Assembly (NCBI RefSeq): GCF_040655735.1
Contig: NZ_JBFAKK010000003.1
Coordinates: forward strand, 62,001 to 126,000
Source: Phytomonospora sp040655735
GTDB lineage: Bacteria; Actinomycetota; Actinomycetes; Mycobacteriales; Micromonosporaceae
Reading direction: 5' to 3'
DNA: 64,000 nucleotides
This document shows positions 32,253-41,106 of this stretch, one piece after another. The notes under the pieces are model-generated. The model saw nothing but the letters and a program-made list of their open reading frames with translations. It was not told where the DNA came from and did no database searches. Within the stretch, counting starts at the first letter, position 1. Each line of letters begins with the position of its first letter. Made by a program: the position numbers and the translations under genes.

Positions 32253-33044
32253 TCAGTGCCCGGCGAGCAGGTCCTCGGTGAGGGTGCGCAGCCGTGCGGC
32301 CGCCGCGGTGTCCCAGTCGGTGCCGTCGACGGGGATCCGCTCGTGGTGGAGGTATGCCGACAGCGGTTCGGCGGGCGGGTCGTCGAGGCGGTGGAGGATC
32401 GGCACGACGGCCTCGCCGACGGTCTTGCCGCCGCGTCGCATGGCGGCGACATGGGCGGCGTCGGCGGCGCTGTAGGTGCCCGAGTGACCGGTGACGGTGA
32501 CTCCCGGGTGGTGCAGGACGTAGCGGACGCGGGTGCCTGGATGGGCGGCGGCGTAGTCGACGCCGAGAAGGTCGGCGAGTTTCCCGGCCTGGGTCATGGC
32601 CCGGCCGCCGTTGTAGCCGCGGGTGAGCTGGAGGTCGCCCCAGGCGATCACGCCGAGGGGCGCGCCGGGCCCGGCGACGCTCATGATCACCGGTGCGGGG
32701 GCCTGCTCCAGTCGCGAGGCGAGGCCGTGCCCGAGTACGTGGCGGCTGAGGTGGAACAGCGCGAAGTTCTCCTCGAAGCCCTCGGCGGTCTCGGCGCGGG
32801 CGGAGCGGTAGTGGCGGGCGCACAACACCAGCGCGTCGACGGCCGGCGCGGTCGCGGTGATCTCGGCCAGGACGCGGCGGTTCTCGGCGACCAGTGCGAG
32901 GTCGGCGGCGATGAACTCCGCGCCGGCCGGTGCCTTGGCGGCGTCGCGGCCGACGACGATGACGCGGTCGCGGCGGCGCAGGAACGTGCGGGCCAGGGCC
33001 CGCCCGATGCCGTCGGTGCCGCCGGTGATCACGATGGTCTTCAC
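32253..33044 (-). CDS. Short-chain dehydrogenase/reductase
   Basis: 263 residues from GTG 33044. The N-terminal nucleotide site is VITGGTDGIGRALARTFLRR. The usual NNAG segment reads VLCARHY and the catalytic YxxxK position reads YNGGR, so both hallmark motifs are altered; IMSVAG supplies a plausible serine. This suggests a divergent SDR with uncertain redox competence. The GTG overlaps the stop of the upstream exporter gene as GTGA, so the pair is translationally coupled and probably under the divergent TetR. Confidence 0.82.
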   Translation of the reverse strand: MKTIVITGGTDGIGRALARTFLRRRDRVIVVGRDAAKAPAGAEFIAADLALVAENRRVLAEITATAPAVDALVLCARHYRSARAETAEGFEENFALFHLSRHVLGHGLASRLEQAPAPVIMSVAGPGAPLGVIAWGDLQLTRGYNGGRAMTQAGKLADLLGVDYAAAHPGTRVRYVLHHPGVTVTGHSGTYSAADAAHVAAMRRGGKTVGEAVVPILHRLDDPPAEPLSAYLHHERIPVDGTDWDTAAAARLRTLTEDLLAGH

Positions 33045-34456
33045 AGTGAGGCTCCTTCCAGGACGGGGGAGGGGGTGCGGTCGCGGCCGGGCACGCGGGC
33101 CGTTGCGGCCAGCATCGCGGCGGCGGCGAAGACCAGCGCCCAGGAGACGTGGTGGAAGCCGGTGACCGGATCGGCGGCCGACTGGACGAGGAGCGCCATG
33201 AGCGTGATGCCGAAGGAGGCGCCGAGCTGGTTGAGCATGTAGAGCAGTGAGCTGCCCTGCGCGACCCGCTCGGGCGGCAGGACCTTGAACACCGCGCCCA
33301 TCGTCGGCGCGCTCGTGCAGCCCAGGCCGAGGCCGAAGGTGAGCGAGGCGGCGACGGGCAGGATCCGGCCGGTCGAGCCGTCGACGAAGGTGAAGGCCAG
33401 CGCGCTCAGCACCGTGAGGGTGGCTCCGGCGACGGCGAGGGTGCGCGACCCGAGACGGTCGGAGAGCCGCCCGGCGAGCGGCATGGAGATGACCGCGCCG
33501 ACACCGAGCGGGGCCAGCAGCAGCCCCGCGGCGAAGGGGCCCTCACCGCCGGCCTGCTGGTAGAACAGCGGCAGCGCGAAGAGGGCGCCGTAGGTGGCGA
33601 CGCCGTTGAAGGCGAGCACCAGCACGCCGACCGGGAAACCCCGGTGCGCGAACATGCGCAGATCGATCAGCGGCGGTGTCCTGCGCCGGCGCAGCGCGTG
33701 GGCGACGTAGACGCCCAGGAGCGCCAGTCCGACCGCCAGCGGCCCGATCACGTACGGCGTTGTCAGTCCGCCGTGCTCGGCGGCCTGCGAGAGGGCGAGG
33801 ACGGAGGCGGCGACGCCCGGACCGATCAGCGCCACGCCGACCACGTCGAGCCGTGTCCTGGGGGCGTCGGCGGCGGGCCGGTCGACGGGCAGAACCTTGC
33901 GGGCCAGCAGGAAGGCGGCGATGACGATCGGGACGTTGACGAAGAACATCCACCGCCAGTCGAGGCTCTGCACGATGAGGCCGCCGACGATCGGCCCGAC
34001 CACGGGCCCTGCCGAGCCGACGGCGCCCATCAGCCCGACGACGCGGCCCGAGCGGCCGGGCCCGGCGGTGCGGATGAGCAGGGTGAGCATGAGCGGGTCG
34101 AGGATGCCGGCGCCGGCGCCCTGCACGACGCGGAACGCGATCAGCGGCCCGACGTCCCAGGCGAGCCCGGAGGCGACCGAGCCGATGAGGAACAGCACCA
34201 GCCCGAACAGCCACAGCCGCCTGCCGCCGACGCGGTCGACGGCCCACGCGGTCACCGGGACGGCGACGGTCAGGGCGAGCAGGTATCCGGTCGAGGCCCA
34301 GCCGATCACGGCGAGGGAGCTGTCGAAGCGTTCGGCGAGCGTGTCGGCGGCGGCGACGACCATCGAGCCGTCGAGGATGCCCATGATCCCGCCGAGCAGG
34401 ATCACCGCGATCGTCCGCCGCACGAGAGGTTCGAAGCGGTCTTCGGTGGGTGGCAT
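33041..34456 (-). CDS. DHA2-family MFS drug exporter
   Basis: 471 residues from ATG 34456 (TGGAG 9 nt upstream; the frame to 34750 runs into the divergent TetR gene and is rejected). About 14 helices with MFS motifs MGILDGSMVVAAADTLAERF, WAVDRVGGRRLWLFGLVLF, FRVVQGAGAGILDPLMLTLL and GPVVGPIVGGLIVQSLDWRWMFFVNVP. A proton-driven multidrug exporter is expected; the substrate is unknown. The promoter region carries TGAACC/GGTTCA palindromes, the probable operators of the divergent TetR. Confidence 0.92.
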   Translation of the reverse strand: MPPTEDRFEPLVRRTIAVILLGGIMGILDGSMVVAAADTLAERFDSSLAVIGWASTGYLLALTVAVPVTAWAVDRVGGRRLWLFGLVLFLIGSVASGLAWDVGPLIAFRVVQGAGAGILDPLMLTLLIRTAGPGRSGRVVGLMGAVGSAGPVVGPIVGGLIVQSLDWRWMFFVNVPIVIAAFLLARKVLPVDRPAADAPRTRLDVVGVALIGPGVAASVLALSQAAEHGGLTTPYVIGPLAVGLALLGVYVAHALRRRRTPPLIDLRMFAHRGFPVGVLVLAFNGVATYGALFALPLFYQQAGGEGPFAAGLLLAPLGVGAVISMPLAGRLSDRLGSRTLAVAGATLTVLSALAFTFVDGSTGRILPVAASLTFGLGLGCTSAPTMGAVFKVLPPERVAQGSSLLYMLNQLGASFGITLMALLVQSAADPVTGFHHVSWALVFAAAAMLAATARVPGRDRTPSPVLEGASL

Positions 34457-34478
34457 TGAGCACTCCAGAGAGGGAAAC

Positions 34479-34556
34479 TGAACCAACGGGTTCACCGTAG
34501 CGAACCATTTGGTCGTACGAAACCTTAGGGTCTGCCTGACTGAACCAACAGGTTCA
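34479..34556. promoter_or_regulatory. TetR operators TGAACC-n4-GGTTCA between exporter and tetR
   Basis: Two perfect palindromes, TGAACC-AACG-GGTTCA (34479-34494) and TGAACC-AACA-GGTTCA (34541-34556), 62 bp apart, with an imperfect third (GAACCATTTGGTC, 34502-34514) between them. Confidence 0.7.
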
Positions 34557-34574
34557 GTTCGCTGGGTGACGGGG

Positions 34575-34580
34575 TAGGCT
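34575..34580 (+). promoter_or_regulatory. -10 hexamer TAGGCT for leaderless tetR
   Basis: TAGGCT with a 6-nt spacer (TCCGGG) to GTG 34587; no Shine-Dalgarno. It lies 19 bp beyond the right operator. Confidence 0.5.
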
Positions 34581-34586
34581 TCCGGG

Positions 34587-35234
34587 GTGACCGCACCGAA
34601 GACGCATCCCGGCCGCACCGGCTCGCGAGGCCGCATCGACAAGCGCGAGGCGATCCTGGAGGCCGCTTTCCAGGTCTTCTCCCGCAAGGGATTCGCCAGT
34701 GCCTGCATCAAGGAGATCGCCGTCGAGGCGAAGGTCGCCAAGCCGACCATCTACAGCCACCTCGACGACAAGGACGCGCTCTTCCGCGAGGCCGTGGCCG
34801 CCGCCTCCGAGGTCGCCGCCGCCGAGAACATCGCGGCCGTCGAAGGGCTGCGCAACCCCACCGGGGACCTCGACGCCGCATTCGCCGAGGCGGCCCGGCT
34901 CCTGCTCGCCAGTTGCCTGCACGCGCGCTCCTGTGCGCTCAAGCGCCTGACCTACGCCGAGCTGCCGCGCTTCCCCGAACTCCTCGACACCGTCCGGGGT
35001 GCGGTCACCGACCGCCTCGTCGACGCCCTGGCCGGCCACCTCGCGCTGCTGTCGCTGGCCGGGTCGCTGAGCGTCGCCGACCCGGTCACCGCCGCCGAGC
35101 AGTTCGTCAGCCTGCTCACCGGCCCCCTGGAGCGCCGCACGCGCCTGGGCACTCGCGCGCTTCCGCAGGCCGAAGTCGACGCGATAGGCACGGCGGCCGT
35201 GCGCACGTTCCTCGCCGCTTACCGCAAGGACTAA
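34587..35234 (+). CDS. TetR-family repressor
   Basis: 215 residues from GTG 34587. The HTH is KREAILEAAFQVFSRKGFASACIKEIAVEAKVAKPTIYSHLDDKDALF; the C-terminal part resembles the TetR_C_7/AefR-like dimer domain (LKRLTYAELPRFPELL). It probably controls the divergent exporter-SDR operon through the two TGAACC palindromes. The inducer is unknown. Confidence 0.92.
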   Translation: MTAPKTHPGRTGSRGRIDKREAILEAAFQVFSRKGFASACIKEIAVEAKVAKPTIYSHLDDKDALFREAVAAASEVAAAENIAAVEGLRNPTGDLDAAFAEAARLLLASCLHARSCALKRLTYAELPRFPELLDTVRGAVTDRLVDALAGHLALLSLAGSLSVADPVTAAEQFVSLLTGPLERRTRLGTRALPQAEVDAIGTAAVRTFLAAYRKD

Positions 35235-35324
35235 TCCGGCATACCCGGGCGAGTCGCCTGGACTTTCGTCTTTTGCTCTGGTTGCCTCACGCTGACCGCC
35301 CGGTCATGATCGCGAGGCGAGCCG

Positions 35325-35972
35325 TTGAGTTTCTGGGACTACGTCACCAGCCGCTGGGACCTGCTGGCCTTCGAGACCTACCAGCACGCGAGCATGGTCT
35401 TCCAGTGCGTGCTGGCCGCGACCATCATCGGCCTGGCCGTCGCGATCGCCTCCTACCGCACGCCGTGGCTGGCCAACCTCGCCACCGGCACCGCCTCGGT
35501 CATCTTCACCGTCCCGTCCTTCGCGCTGTTCGGGCTGATGATCCCCCTCTTCGGACTCGGCGTCGTCCCGTCGGTGGTCGCCTTGACCCTCTACGCGCTC
35601 CTGCCGATCATCCGCAACTGCATCGTCGGCCTGGCGGGCGTCGACCCCGCGATGGTCGACGCCGCCCGCGGCATGGGCATGAACCGCGCGATGGTCCTCG
35701 CCCGCGTCGAACTCCCGCTCGCCTGGCCGGTCATCCTCACCGGCATCCGCGTGTCGACCATGCTCACCATGGGCGTCGCCGCGATCGCCGCCTACGTCTC
35801 CGGGCCCGGCCTCGGCGACGAGATCTTCTCCGGCCTCGCCCGGCTCGGCGGCGCCAACGCGCTCAACGCCGCCCTGGCCGGAACGATCGGCATCATCCTG
35901 CTGGCGCTGCTCTTCGACGCCGCCTACATCCTCATCGGCCGACTCACCACATCCAGGGGGCTGCGTGTCTGA
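35325..35972 (+). CDS. Osmoprotectant ABC transporter permease (OpuC/ProW type) 1
   Basis: 215 residues from TTG 35325, with GAGGCGAG upstream. Five to six helices and the permease EAA-like loop GVDPAMVDAARGMGMNRAMVLARVELPLAWPVILTGIR. First of four genes for an ABC importer of quaternary amines such as glycine betaine, carnitine or choline. The next gene overlaps by 8 nt. The 90-bp gap after tetR shows no clear promoter. Confidence 0.92.
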   Translation: MSFWDYVTSRWDLLAFETYQHASMVFQCVLAATIIGLAVAIASYRTPWLANLATGTASVIFTVPSFALFGLMIPLFGLGVVPSVVALTLYALLPIIRNCIVGLAGVDPAMVDAARGMGMNRAMVLARVELPLAWPVILTGIRVSTMLTMGVAAIAAYVSGPGLGDEIFSGLARLGGANALNAALAGTIGIILLALLFDAAYILIGRLTTSRGLRV

Positions 35973-37110
35973 CGTCGGTGGAGTGCAGATCGACCTGCGC
36001 AATCTCACCAAGCGCTACCCGGGCCAGAAGAAGCCCGCCGTCGACGACGTCACCATGACGATCAACGCCGGCGAGATCGTCGTGTTCGTCGGCCCGTCCG
36101 GCAGCGGCAAGACCACCACGATGAAGCTCATCAACCGGCTCATCGAGCCGACCTCCGGCGAGATCCTCATCAACGGCGAGGACGCCCGCCGCAAGAAGGC
36201 CGACGACCTGCGCCGCCACATCGGCTACGTCATCCAGGCCGGCGGCCTCTTCCCGCACATGACCGTCGCCGACAACATCGCCATCGTCCCCAAGATCCTC
36301 AAGTGGGACAAGAAGCGCATCGCCGCACGCGTCGACGAACTCCTCGCCATGGTCGGCCTCGAACCCGCCGTGTACGCCCAGCGCTACCCGCGGCAGCTGT
36401 CCGGCGGGCAGCAGCAGCGCGTCGGCGTCGCCCGCGCCCTGGCCGCCGACCCGCCCGTCCTGCTCATGGACGAACCCTTCGGCGCCGTCGACCCCATCAC
36501 CCGCGCCAAACTCCAAGACGAACTGCTCTCCCTGCAAGACGAGCTGAGCAAGACCATCGTCTTCGTCACCCACGACTTCGACGAGGCCGTCAAGATCGGC
36601 GACCGCATCGCCGTGCTCGCCGAGGGCTCCCGGATCGTGCAGTACGCCGAGCCCGCCGAGATCCTCGCCAACCCCGCCGACGACTTCGTGCGCGGCTTCA
36701 TCGGCGAGAACGGCGCCATGAAGCTCCTCAACGTCACCCGCGTCGCCGACATCGACCTCGACGAGGCCCTGACCGTCGACCCCGAAGCCGACGCCGCCGA
36801 GGTCCACCGCGCCCTCGCCGACCGCGACGAGCACTGGGCCGTCGTCCTCGACCGCACCGCCGGGCGGCCCGTCCGCTGGGTCAACCGCGAGGAACTCGCC
36901 GATGCCAGCGGACCCGTCGAGGGCTTCGGCGGACCCGTCGACGTGACCATCTCCGGCCGCTCGACCCTCCAAGAGGCCCTGGAGGCCCTGTTGCGCTCCG
37001 ACGCCGAACTCGTCCCCGTCGTCGTCAAACGCCGCTACCGGGGCCTGGTCACCCTCAACACCGTCCAGCAGGCCATCGCGACCCTGCGCGAACGGGCCCG
37101 CAAGTCATGA
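35965..37110 (+). CDS. Osmoprotectant ABC transporter ATP-binding subunit with CBS-like tail
   Basis: 381 residues from GTG 35965 (AGGGGG upstream). Walker A FVGPSGSGKTT (about 42-51), Q-loop region YVIQAGGLFPHMTV, signature LSGGQQQRVGVARAL, Walker B VLLMDEPFGAVD and switch VTHDFDEA. A C-terminal extension of about 130 residues resembles the CBS pair that gates OpuA/OpuC by ionic strength (EVHRALADRDEHWAVVLD, GRSTLQEALEALLRSDAELVPVV). ATGA overlap with the next permease. Confidence 0.95.
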   Translation: MSDVGGVQIDLRNLTKRYPGQKKPAVDDVTMTINAGEIVVFVGPSGSGKTTTMKLINRLIEPTSGEILINGEDARRKKADDLRRHIGYVIQAGGLFPHMTVADNIAIVPKILKWDKKRIAARVDELLAMVGLEPAVYAQRYPRQLSGGQQQRVGVARALAADPPVLLMDEPFGAVDPITRAKLQDELLSLQDELSKTIVFVTHDFDEAVKIGDRIAVLAEGSRIVQYAEPAEILANPADDFVRGFIGENGAMKLLNVTRVADIDLDEALTVDPEADAAEVHRALADRDEHWAVVLDRTAGRPVRWVNREELADASGPVEGFGGPVDVTISGRSTLQEALEALLRSDAELVPVVVKRRYRGLVTLNTVQQAIATLRERARKS

Positions 37111-37898
37111 CCGTCACGACCGAAGCGGCCGTCGAGGTCGCCACCGACGTCGCCCCCTCGCCCTCGGCGACGGGCAGCGCCTGGCACCTGCTCATCACGC
37201 CGGCGATCATCGTCGCCGCCGGGATCGCCCTGTTCGTCGGCGTGCGCGCCGCCGAACCGAACGAGTCCGAACTGCGCTCCCTCGAAGCGTCCTTCGTACT
37301 GCGCCTGCTCGGCCAGCACATCAGCCTCGCCGCCGTGTCCAGCGTCATCGTCCTGGCCGTGGCCATCCCCGTCGGCATCGCGCTCAGCCGCAAAGGCGCG
37401 CGCCTGGTCACCCCGGCCATCCTCGGCATCGCCAACATCGGCCAGGGCGCCCCCGCCATCGGCGTCATCGTCATCCTCGCCGTCATCCTGCCCACCGCCG
37501 CGCCCTTCTGGGTCGCGATCCTCGCCCTGAGCCTCTACAGCGTCCTGCCTGCCCTGCGCAACACCATGGTCGGCCTCCAGCAGGTCGACCCGGCCCTAGT
37601 CGAGGCCGGACGCGGCATCGGCATGTCGGCCACACGCACACTCCTGACCGTCGAACTGCCGCTGGCGGCGCCCATCATGCTCGCGGGGATCCGCACCACC
37701 CTCGTCCTCAACGTCGGCGTCGCCGCCCTCGCCGCCTTCATCGGCGCCGGGGGCCTCGGCGAGATGATCGCCGCCGGCGTCAAACTCCAGCAGAACGTCG
37801 TGCTGATCACCGGCAGCGTCCTCATCGCCATGCTCGCCCTGGGCATCGACTGGCTCGGCGCGCTCGCCGAGCGCTACCTGCGGCCGAAGGGGGTCTGA
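37107..37898 (+). CDS. Osmoprotectant ABC transporter permease 2
   Basis: 263 residues from ATG 37107, overlapping the ATPase stop as ATGA; a longer frame from 36303 is antisense-like noise within the ATPase gene. About six helices, with the permease loop QVDPALVEAGRGIGMSATRTLLTVELPLAAPIMLAGIR parallel to that of the first permease, so the two form a heterodimeric channel. The substrate-binding lipoprotein follows 3 nt later. Confidence 0.93.
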   Translation: MTVTTEAAVEVATDVAPSPSATGSAWHLLITPAIIVAAGIALFVGVRAAEPNESELRSLEASFVLRLLGQHISLAAVSSVIVLAVAIPVGIALSRKGARLVTPAILGIANIGQGAPAIGVIVILAVILPTAAPFWVAILALSLYSVLPALRNTMVGLQQVDPALVEAGRGIGMSATRTLLTVELPLAAPIMLAGIRTTLVLNVGVAALAAFIGAGGLGEMIAAGVKLQQNVVLITGSVLIAMLALGIDWLGALAERYLRPKGV

Positions 37899-37901
37899 GC
37901 G

Positions 37902-38861
37902 GTGCGAAGGATCCCGTTGCTGCTTGCCTGCACGGCCCTGCTCGCCGGCTGCGGCCTGCAGCCCGCCTCCCAGTTCATCCCCGAGGTCGAGGCCGGCCCG
38001 GTGCTCGACCAGTACCCGGGTTTCGACGGCGCCCCGATCGTGGTGAGCTCCAAGGACTTCACCGAGCAGCTCGTGCTGGGCAAGATGACCAGCCTCGTGC
38101 TGTCGGCGGCCGGAGCGAAGGTCACCGACAAGACCAACATCAAGGGCAGCGTCAACGCGCGGCTGTCCATGCTCGGCGGCGACGTCGACGTGATGTGGGA
38201 GTACACCGGCACCGGCTGGATCGTCTACCTGGGACACACCGACCCGATCATCGACCCCGACGAGCAGTTCCAGGCCGTCGCCGAGCAGGACCTCGCCGAG
38301 AACGGGATCGTCTGGACCCAGCCGGCGCCGCTCAACAACACCTACGCCATCGCCGTCAAACAGGCCACCGCCGACCAGTACGGCCTGGTGAACATCAGCG
38401 ACATCACCAAAGTCCCCGTCGACGAGCGCACCTTCTGCCTCGAAGCGGAGTTCATCAACCGCAACGACGGCTTCGTCGGCATGCAGGAGGCCTACGGGTT
38501 CACCTCCGCCGACATCCCGCCGGGCAACGTCCAGTCGATGGAGGCCGGGCTGATCTACAACCGCATCGGCGGCAGCTGCACCTTCGGCGAGGTGTTCGAC
38601 ACCGACGGGCGCATCCCCGCCAACGGGCTCGTCACGCTGGTCGACGACGAGCACTTCTTCCCCATCTACGAGCCGGCGCTGACCGTCCGGCAGGAGATCT
38701 ACGAGGCCTACCCGCAGATCGGCGACATCTTCGCCGACCTCGCCTCACGCCTGACCACCGACGTCATGCGCGGCCTCAACGCGCAGGTCGACGTCGACGG
38801 CCTCGATCCCGTCTTCGTGGCCGAGGACTGGCTCAAGGCGCAGGGCTTCCTGGCGTCTTGA
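37902..38861 (+). CDS. Osmoprotectant-binding lipoprotein (OpuCC/ProX type)
   Basis: 319 residues from GTG 37902. Signal peptide with lipobox LLAGC (Cys17). The mature protein shows VSSKDFTEQLVLGKMTSLVL, GGDVDVMWEYTGTGWIVYLGH and PAPLNNTYAIAVK, typical of QAT-type glycine betaine/choline/carnitine receptors of the OpuAC/ProX fold. Aromatic residues in WEYTGTGW probably form part of the cation-pi cage. Completes the four-gene importer. Confidence 0.93.
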   Translation: MRRIPLLLACTALLAGCGLQPASQFIPEVEAGPVLDQYPGFDGAPIVVSSKDFTEQLVLGKMTSLVLSAAGAKVTDKTNIKGSVNARLSMLGGDVDVMWEYTGTGWIVYLGHTDPIIDPDEQFQAVAEQDLAENGIVWTQPAPLNNTYAIAVKQATADQYGLVNISDITKVPVDERTFCLEAEFINRNDGFVGMQEAYGFTSADIPPGNVQSMEAGLIYNRIGGSCTFGEVFDTDGRIPANGLVTLVDDEHFFPIYEPALTVRQEIYEAYPQIGDIFADLASRLTTDVMRGLNAQVDVDGLDPVFVAEDWLKAQGFLAS

Positions 38862-38882
38862 GTCCGGCGGGGACAATGACGC

Positions 38883-39845
38883 ATGCTCCGTGAAGTCCAC
38901 CCGCGCGCGGCCCTGACTCCCGGGCATCGCGTCGACATGGTCCGGCACCTGCACGGCCGAGGGTGGGCGCTGGCCTCCTACGACGGGACGGTCACCCTCA
39001 CCGACGCCGAACTCGCCCTGGAGAGCCGCCTCGACCTGGGCATGACGCTCACCGACCTGGAGTTCGCCGCCGACGGGACCTGGGCGTGGATCGGCGAGTC
39101 GGGTCTGTGGACGGGTACGCCCGGCGAGCCCCGGCCGGGGCCGGAGAACGCGGGGTCGGTGCGCTGGGCCGACGACGATCTGTGGATCGCGTGGGAGGAC
39201 GACGGGCTCGCTGCCCAGATCGCGGTCGAACTGTGCGACCGGGAGTACAAGACCCTCGCCGCCACGACCGTGCCCGAGCTTTACGGCGGTTCCGGCGTGT
39301 GGTTCCACCCGCACCCCGACCCCGGCGCGGTCGTCATGTGGGTGGCCGGACCGGCCTGGGCCGGCAGTGAGTCCTACGTCATCACCCGTGAAGGCGGCGC
39401 CCTGCGCGCCCAGCCCGTCCCCTTCGAGCGGGGCGGCCCGGCCGTCTTCGCCGACGGCGGCCTCCTGATCGCCGTGCCCGACCTCGTGCGCGCCTCCTGG
39501 CCCGACTGCGCCGAACTGGGCCGCCTGCCCTGGACCGACATCTCACCCGACCCCCACGACGAGCGCCCCACCCGCGACCTCTGCCCCCTCCCGGGAGGGA
39601 AGGCCGCCTGGGGATCGTCGAGTCGCCGCGTGCGTGTCGTCGACCTCGACACCATGACCGTCGAGGCCGAGGTGGTCCTCGACGGCCACCCCGTGCGCAC
39701 CTTCTCGGCCTTCTACGCCGCGCCCGGCATCGGCTCGCCCCACGGCGACCTGACGCATTTCACCTGCGGCGGCGGGGACGTCGTGAGCGTCCACTCCGAC
39801 CAGGAGGTGCTGCTGAGCGCGGCCGCCGACTGGGCGGGGGCCTAG
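38883..39845 (+). CDS. Hypothetical beta-propeller-like protein
   Basis: 320 residues, no signal peptide or membrane helix. Beta-rich repeats with Trp (HGRGWALASYDGTVTLTD, DGTWAWIGESGLWTG, DDLWIAWEDDG, GGKAAWGSSSRRVRVVDLDTMTVEAEVVLDG) suggest a small WD/NHL-like propeller. I do not recognise a family and no enzyme motif is seen. It starts 21 bp after the binding-protein gene and could be read from the same mRNA, but a role in transport is not supported. GACAAT 5 nt before the ATG is a weak -10-like sequence. Confidence 0.65.
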   Translation: MLREVHPRAALTPGHRVDMVRHLHGRGWALASYDGTVTLTDAELALESRLDLGMTLTDLEFAADGTWAWIGESGLWTGTPGEPRPGPENAGSVRWADDDLWIAWEDDGLAAQIAVELCDREYKTLAATTVPELYGGSGVWFHPHPDPGAVVMWVAGPAWAGSESYVITREGGALRAQPVPFERGGPAVFADGGLLIAVPDLVRASWPDCAELGRLPWTDISPDPHDERPTRDLCPLPGGKAAWGSSSRRVRVVDLDTMTVEAEVVLDGHPVRTFSAFYAAPGIGSPHGDLTHFTCGGGDVVSVHSDQEVLLSAAADWAGA

Positions 39846-39886
39846 CGGGCACGTCTGAAACCGTCCGGCGCGGCCCTCCGGCCACT

Positions 39887-39892
39887 TAGAGT
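39887..39892 (+). promoter_or_regulatory. Candidate -10 TAGAGT for the EF-hand gene
   Basis: TAGAGT lies 28 nt before ATG 39921, leaving a short leader that contains the GGGGAGG Shine-Dalgarno. Confidence 0.4.
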
Positions 39893-39920
39893 GACCGTAC
39901 CTAGACGGGGAGGCCGGGCC

Positions 39921-40466
39921 ATGGCGAGCGAGTTCCAGACGCGCAAGCTGATCCGCAGGTTCGGGCTGCTCGACAGCTATCACGCCGGACACGTCGAACC
40001 CAGCGACTACCTCCGGATAGCCGAGCGCTTGCGGTGCTCCTTCGAGCTTGAGGACGGCGATCCGCGCGTGACCACGTTGCGCGGAGCCTACGAGCGGCTG
40101 TGGCACGACGTGCACGGCGACACCGCGAAGGTGTCGCTGGAGGAGTTCGTCGACGCCAACGGCAAGGCCGTCACCGGCGCCGCCGAGGCCACCTACCGGC
40201 CCGTCTGGGAGAGCCTGTTCGCCCTGTGCGACCAGAACGCCGACGGGGAGCTGGAACTGCCGCAGCTACGGCTCCTCCTGCGCGCGCACGGGCTCGTCGA
40301 GCCGCAGATCGACGCGGCGCTGGCGCACATCGTGCCGCGCGGGCCGGGGCTGTCGCGCGAGGCGTTCGGGAAGGTGTGCGGCGAGTACTTCGCGGGGGAG
40401 GACCTGGAGGCGGCGGGGAACTGGCTGTTCGGGGACCCGAGGCCACTGACGGTGGGGTTGGGGTAG
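39921..40466 (+). CDS. EF-hand calcium-binding protein
   Basis: 181 residues from ATG 39921 (GGGGAGG 8 nt upstream). Helical protein of the calerythrin/CabD-like type. The clearest EF loop is D104-QNADGELELPQ (D, N, D, G at positions 1, 3, 5, 6), but position 12 is Gln115 instead of the usual Glu, which should weaken calcium affinity. Earlier loops near residues 18-29 and 63-75 are degenerate. Calcium buffering or signalling is inferred from the family. Followed by a hairpin shared with the convergent DUF2087 gene. Confidence 0.8.
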   Translation: MASEFQTRKLIRRFGLLDSYHAGHVEPSDYLRIAERLRCSFELEDGDPRVTTLRGAYERLWHDVHGDTAKVSLEEFVDANGKAVTGAAEATYRPVWESLFALCDQNADGELELPQLRLLLRAHGLVEPQIDAALAHIVPRGPGLSREAFGKVCGEYFAGEDLEAAGNWLFGDPRPLTVGLG

Positions 40467-40468
40467 GG

Positions 40469-40490
40469 CGCCCCCGCCGTAGCGGGGGCG
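40469..40490. terminator. Terminator between convergent EF-hand and DUF2087 genes
   Basis: CGCCCCCGC (40469-40477) pairs with GCGGGGGCG (40482-40490), loop CGTA. Confidence 0.65.
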
Positions 40491-40507
40491 TACGGCTTGC
40501 GCCGGAG

Positions 40508-41047
40508 TCAGACCCCCACCCGCCCGCCGCTGCGCCAGTACTCGCCGCCCTCGCGCGTCATCACGCCCTGGTCGACCAGGTACCGCCGCAGCGCCGCGTG
40601 GTCGTCGTGCCACCCCTTGAGGACCCGGTCGACCTCCTTCTCGCTGTAGCGGCAGCCGGGTTCGAAGCTGAGTTCGGCGATGTGCTCGACGACGATGCGG
40701 ATCTTGCGCTGCCCCGCGGGCAGCGAGGTCAGGCGGTTGTCGCGGACGAAGTTGCGCAGGACGGCGTTGCGCTCGGGGTCGGCGTCGAGCTCGGCGGGGG
40801 CCGTCGTCGGCGCCTCGCGCCTGGCGGCGTCCTTGAACAGCCCGGCGCCGGCGGTCATGCGCCCGTCCCCGCCGGTGGCGACCAGTCCCGCCCCGATGAG
40901 CCGCTGGAGGGCCTTCACGGCGGCCTTGGCGTCGATCCCGGCGGTTTCGGCGACCTCGGCGGAGGTCCCGGCGCCGAGCACCACGGCGGAGAAGGCGCGC
41001 AGGCGCGTCGGTTCGGCGAGCTGGCCGCAGAGTTCGTGGGAGTCCAT
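40508..41047 (-). CDS. DUF2087-domain winged-helix protein
   Basis: 179 residues. The N-terminal half resembles an ArsR-like winged helix (LAEPTRLRAFSAVVLGAGTSAEVAETAGIDAKAAVKALQRLIGAGLV). The C-terminal half is the DUF2087 signature: VLRNFVRDNRLTSLPAGQRKIRIVVEHIA, FEPGCRYSEKEVDRVL and HDDHAALRRYLVDQGVMTREGGEYWR. Probably a transcription regulator; targets and ligand are unknown. Leaderless in appearance, with TAGTCT 6 nt before ATG 41047. Divergent from the PdtaS gene. Confidence 0.85.
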   Translation of the reverse strand: MDSHELCGQLAEPTRLRAFSAVVLGAGTSAEVAETAGIDAKAAVKALQRLIGAGLVATGGDGRMTAGAGLFKDAARREAPTTAPAELDADPERNAVLRNFVRDNRLTSLPAGQRKIRIVVEHIAELSFEPGCRYSEKEVDRVLKGWHDDHAALRRYLVDQGVMTREGGEYWRSGGRVGV

Positions 41048-41053
41048 GCCCCG

Positions 41054-41059
41054 AGACTA
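41054..41059 (-). promoter_or_regulatory. -10 hexamer TAGTCT for leaderless DUF2087 gene
   Basis: Minus-strand TAGTCT with a 6-nt spacer to ATG 41047. Confidence 0.5.
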
Positions 41060-41106
41060 GGAACCCCGGCGGCGCGCGATCAAGGCGATAACACCGTCGG
41101 CGTCGC

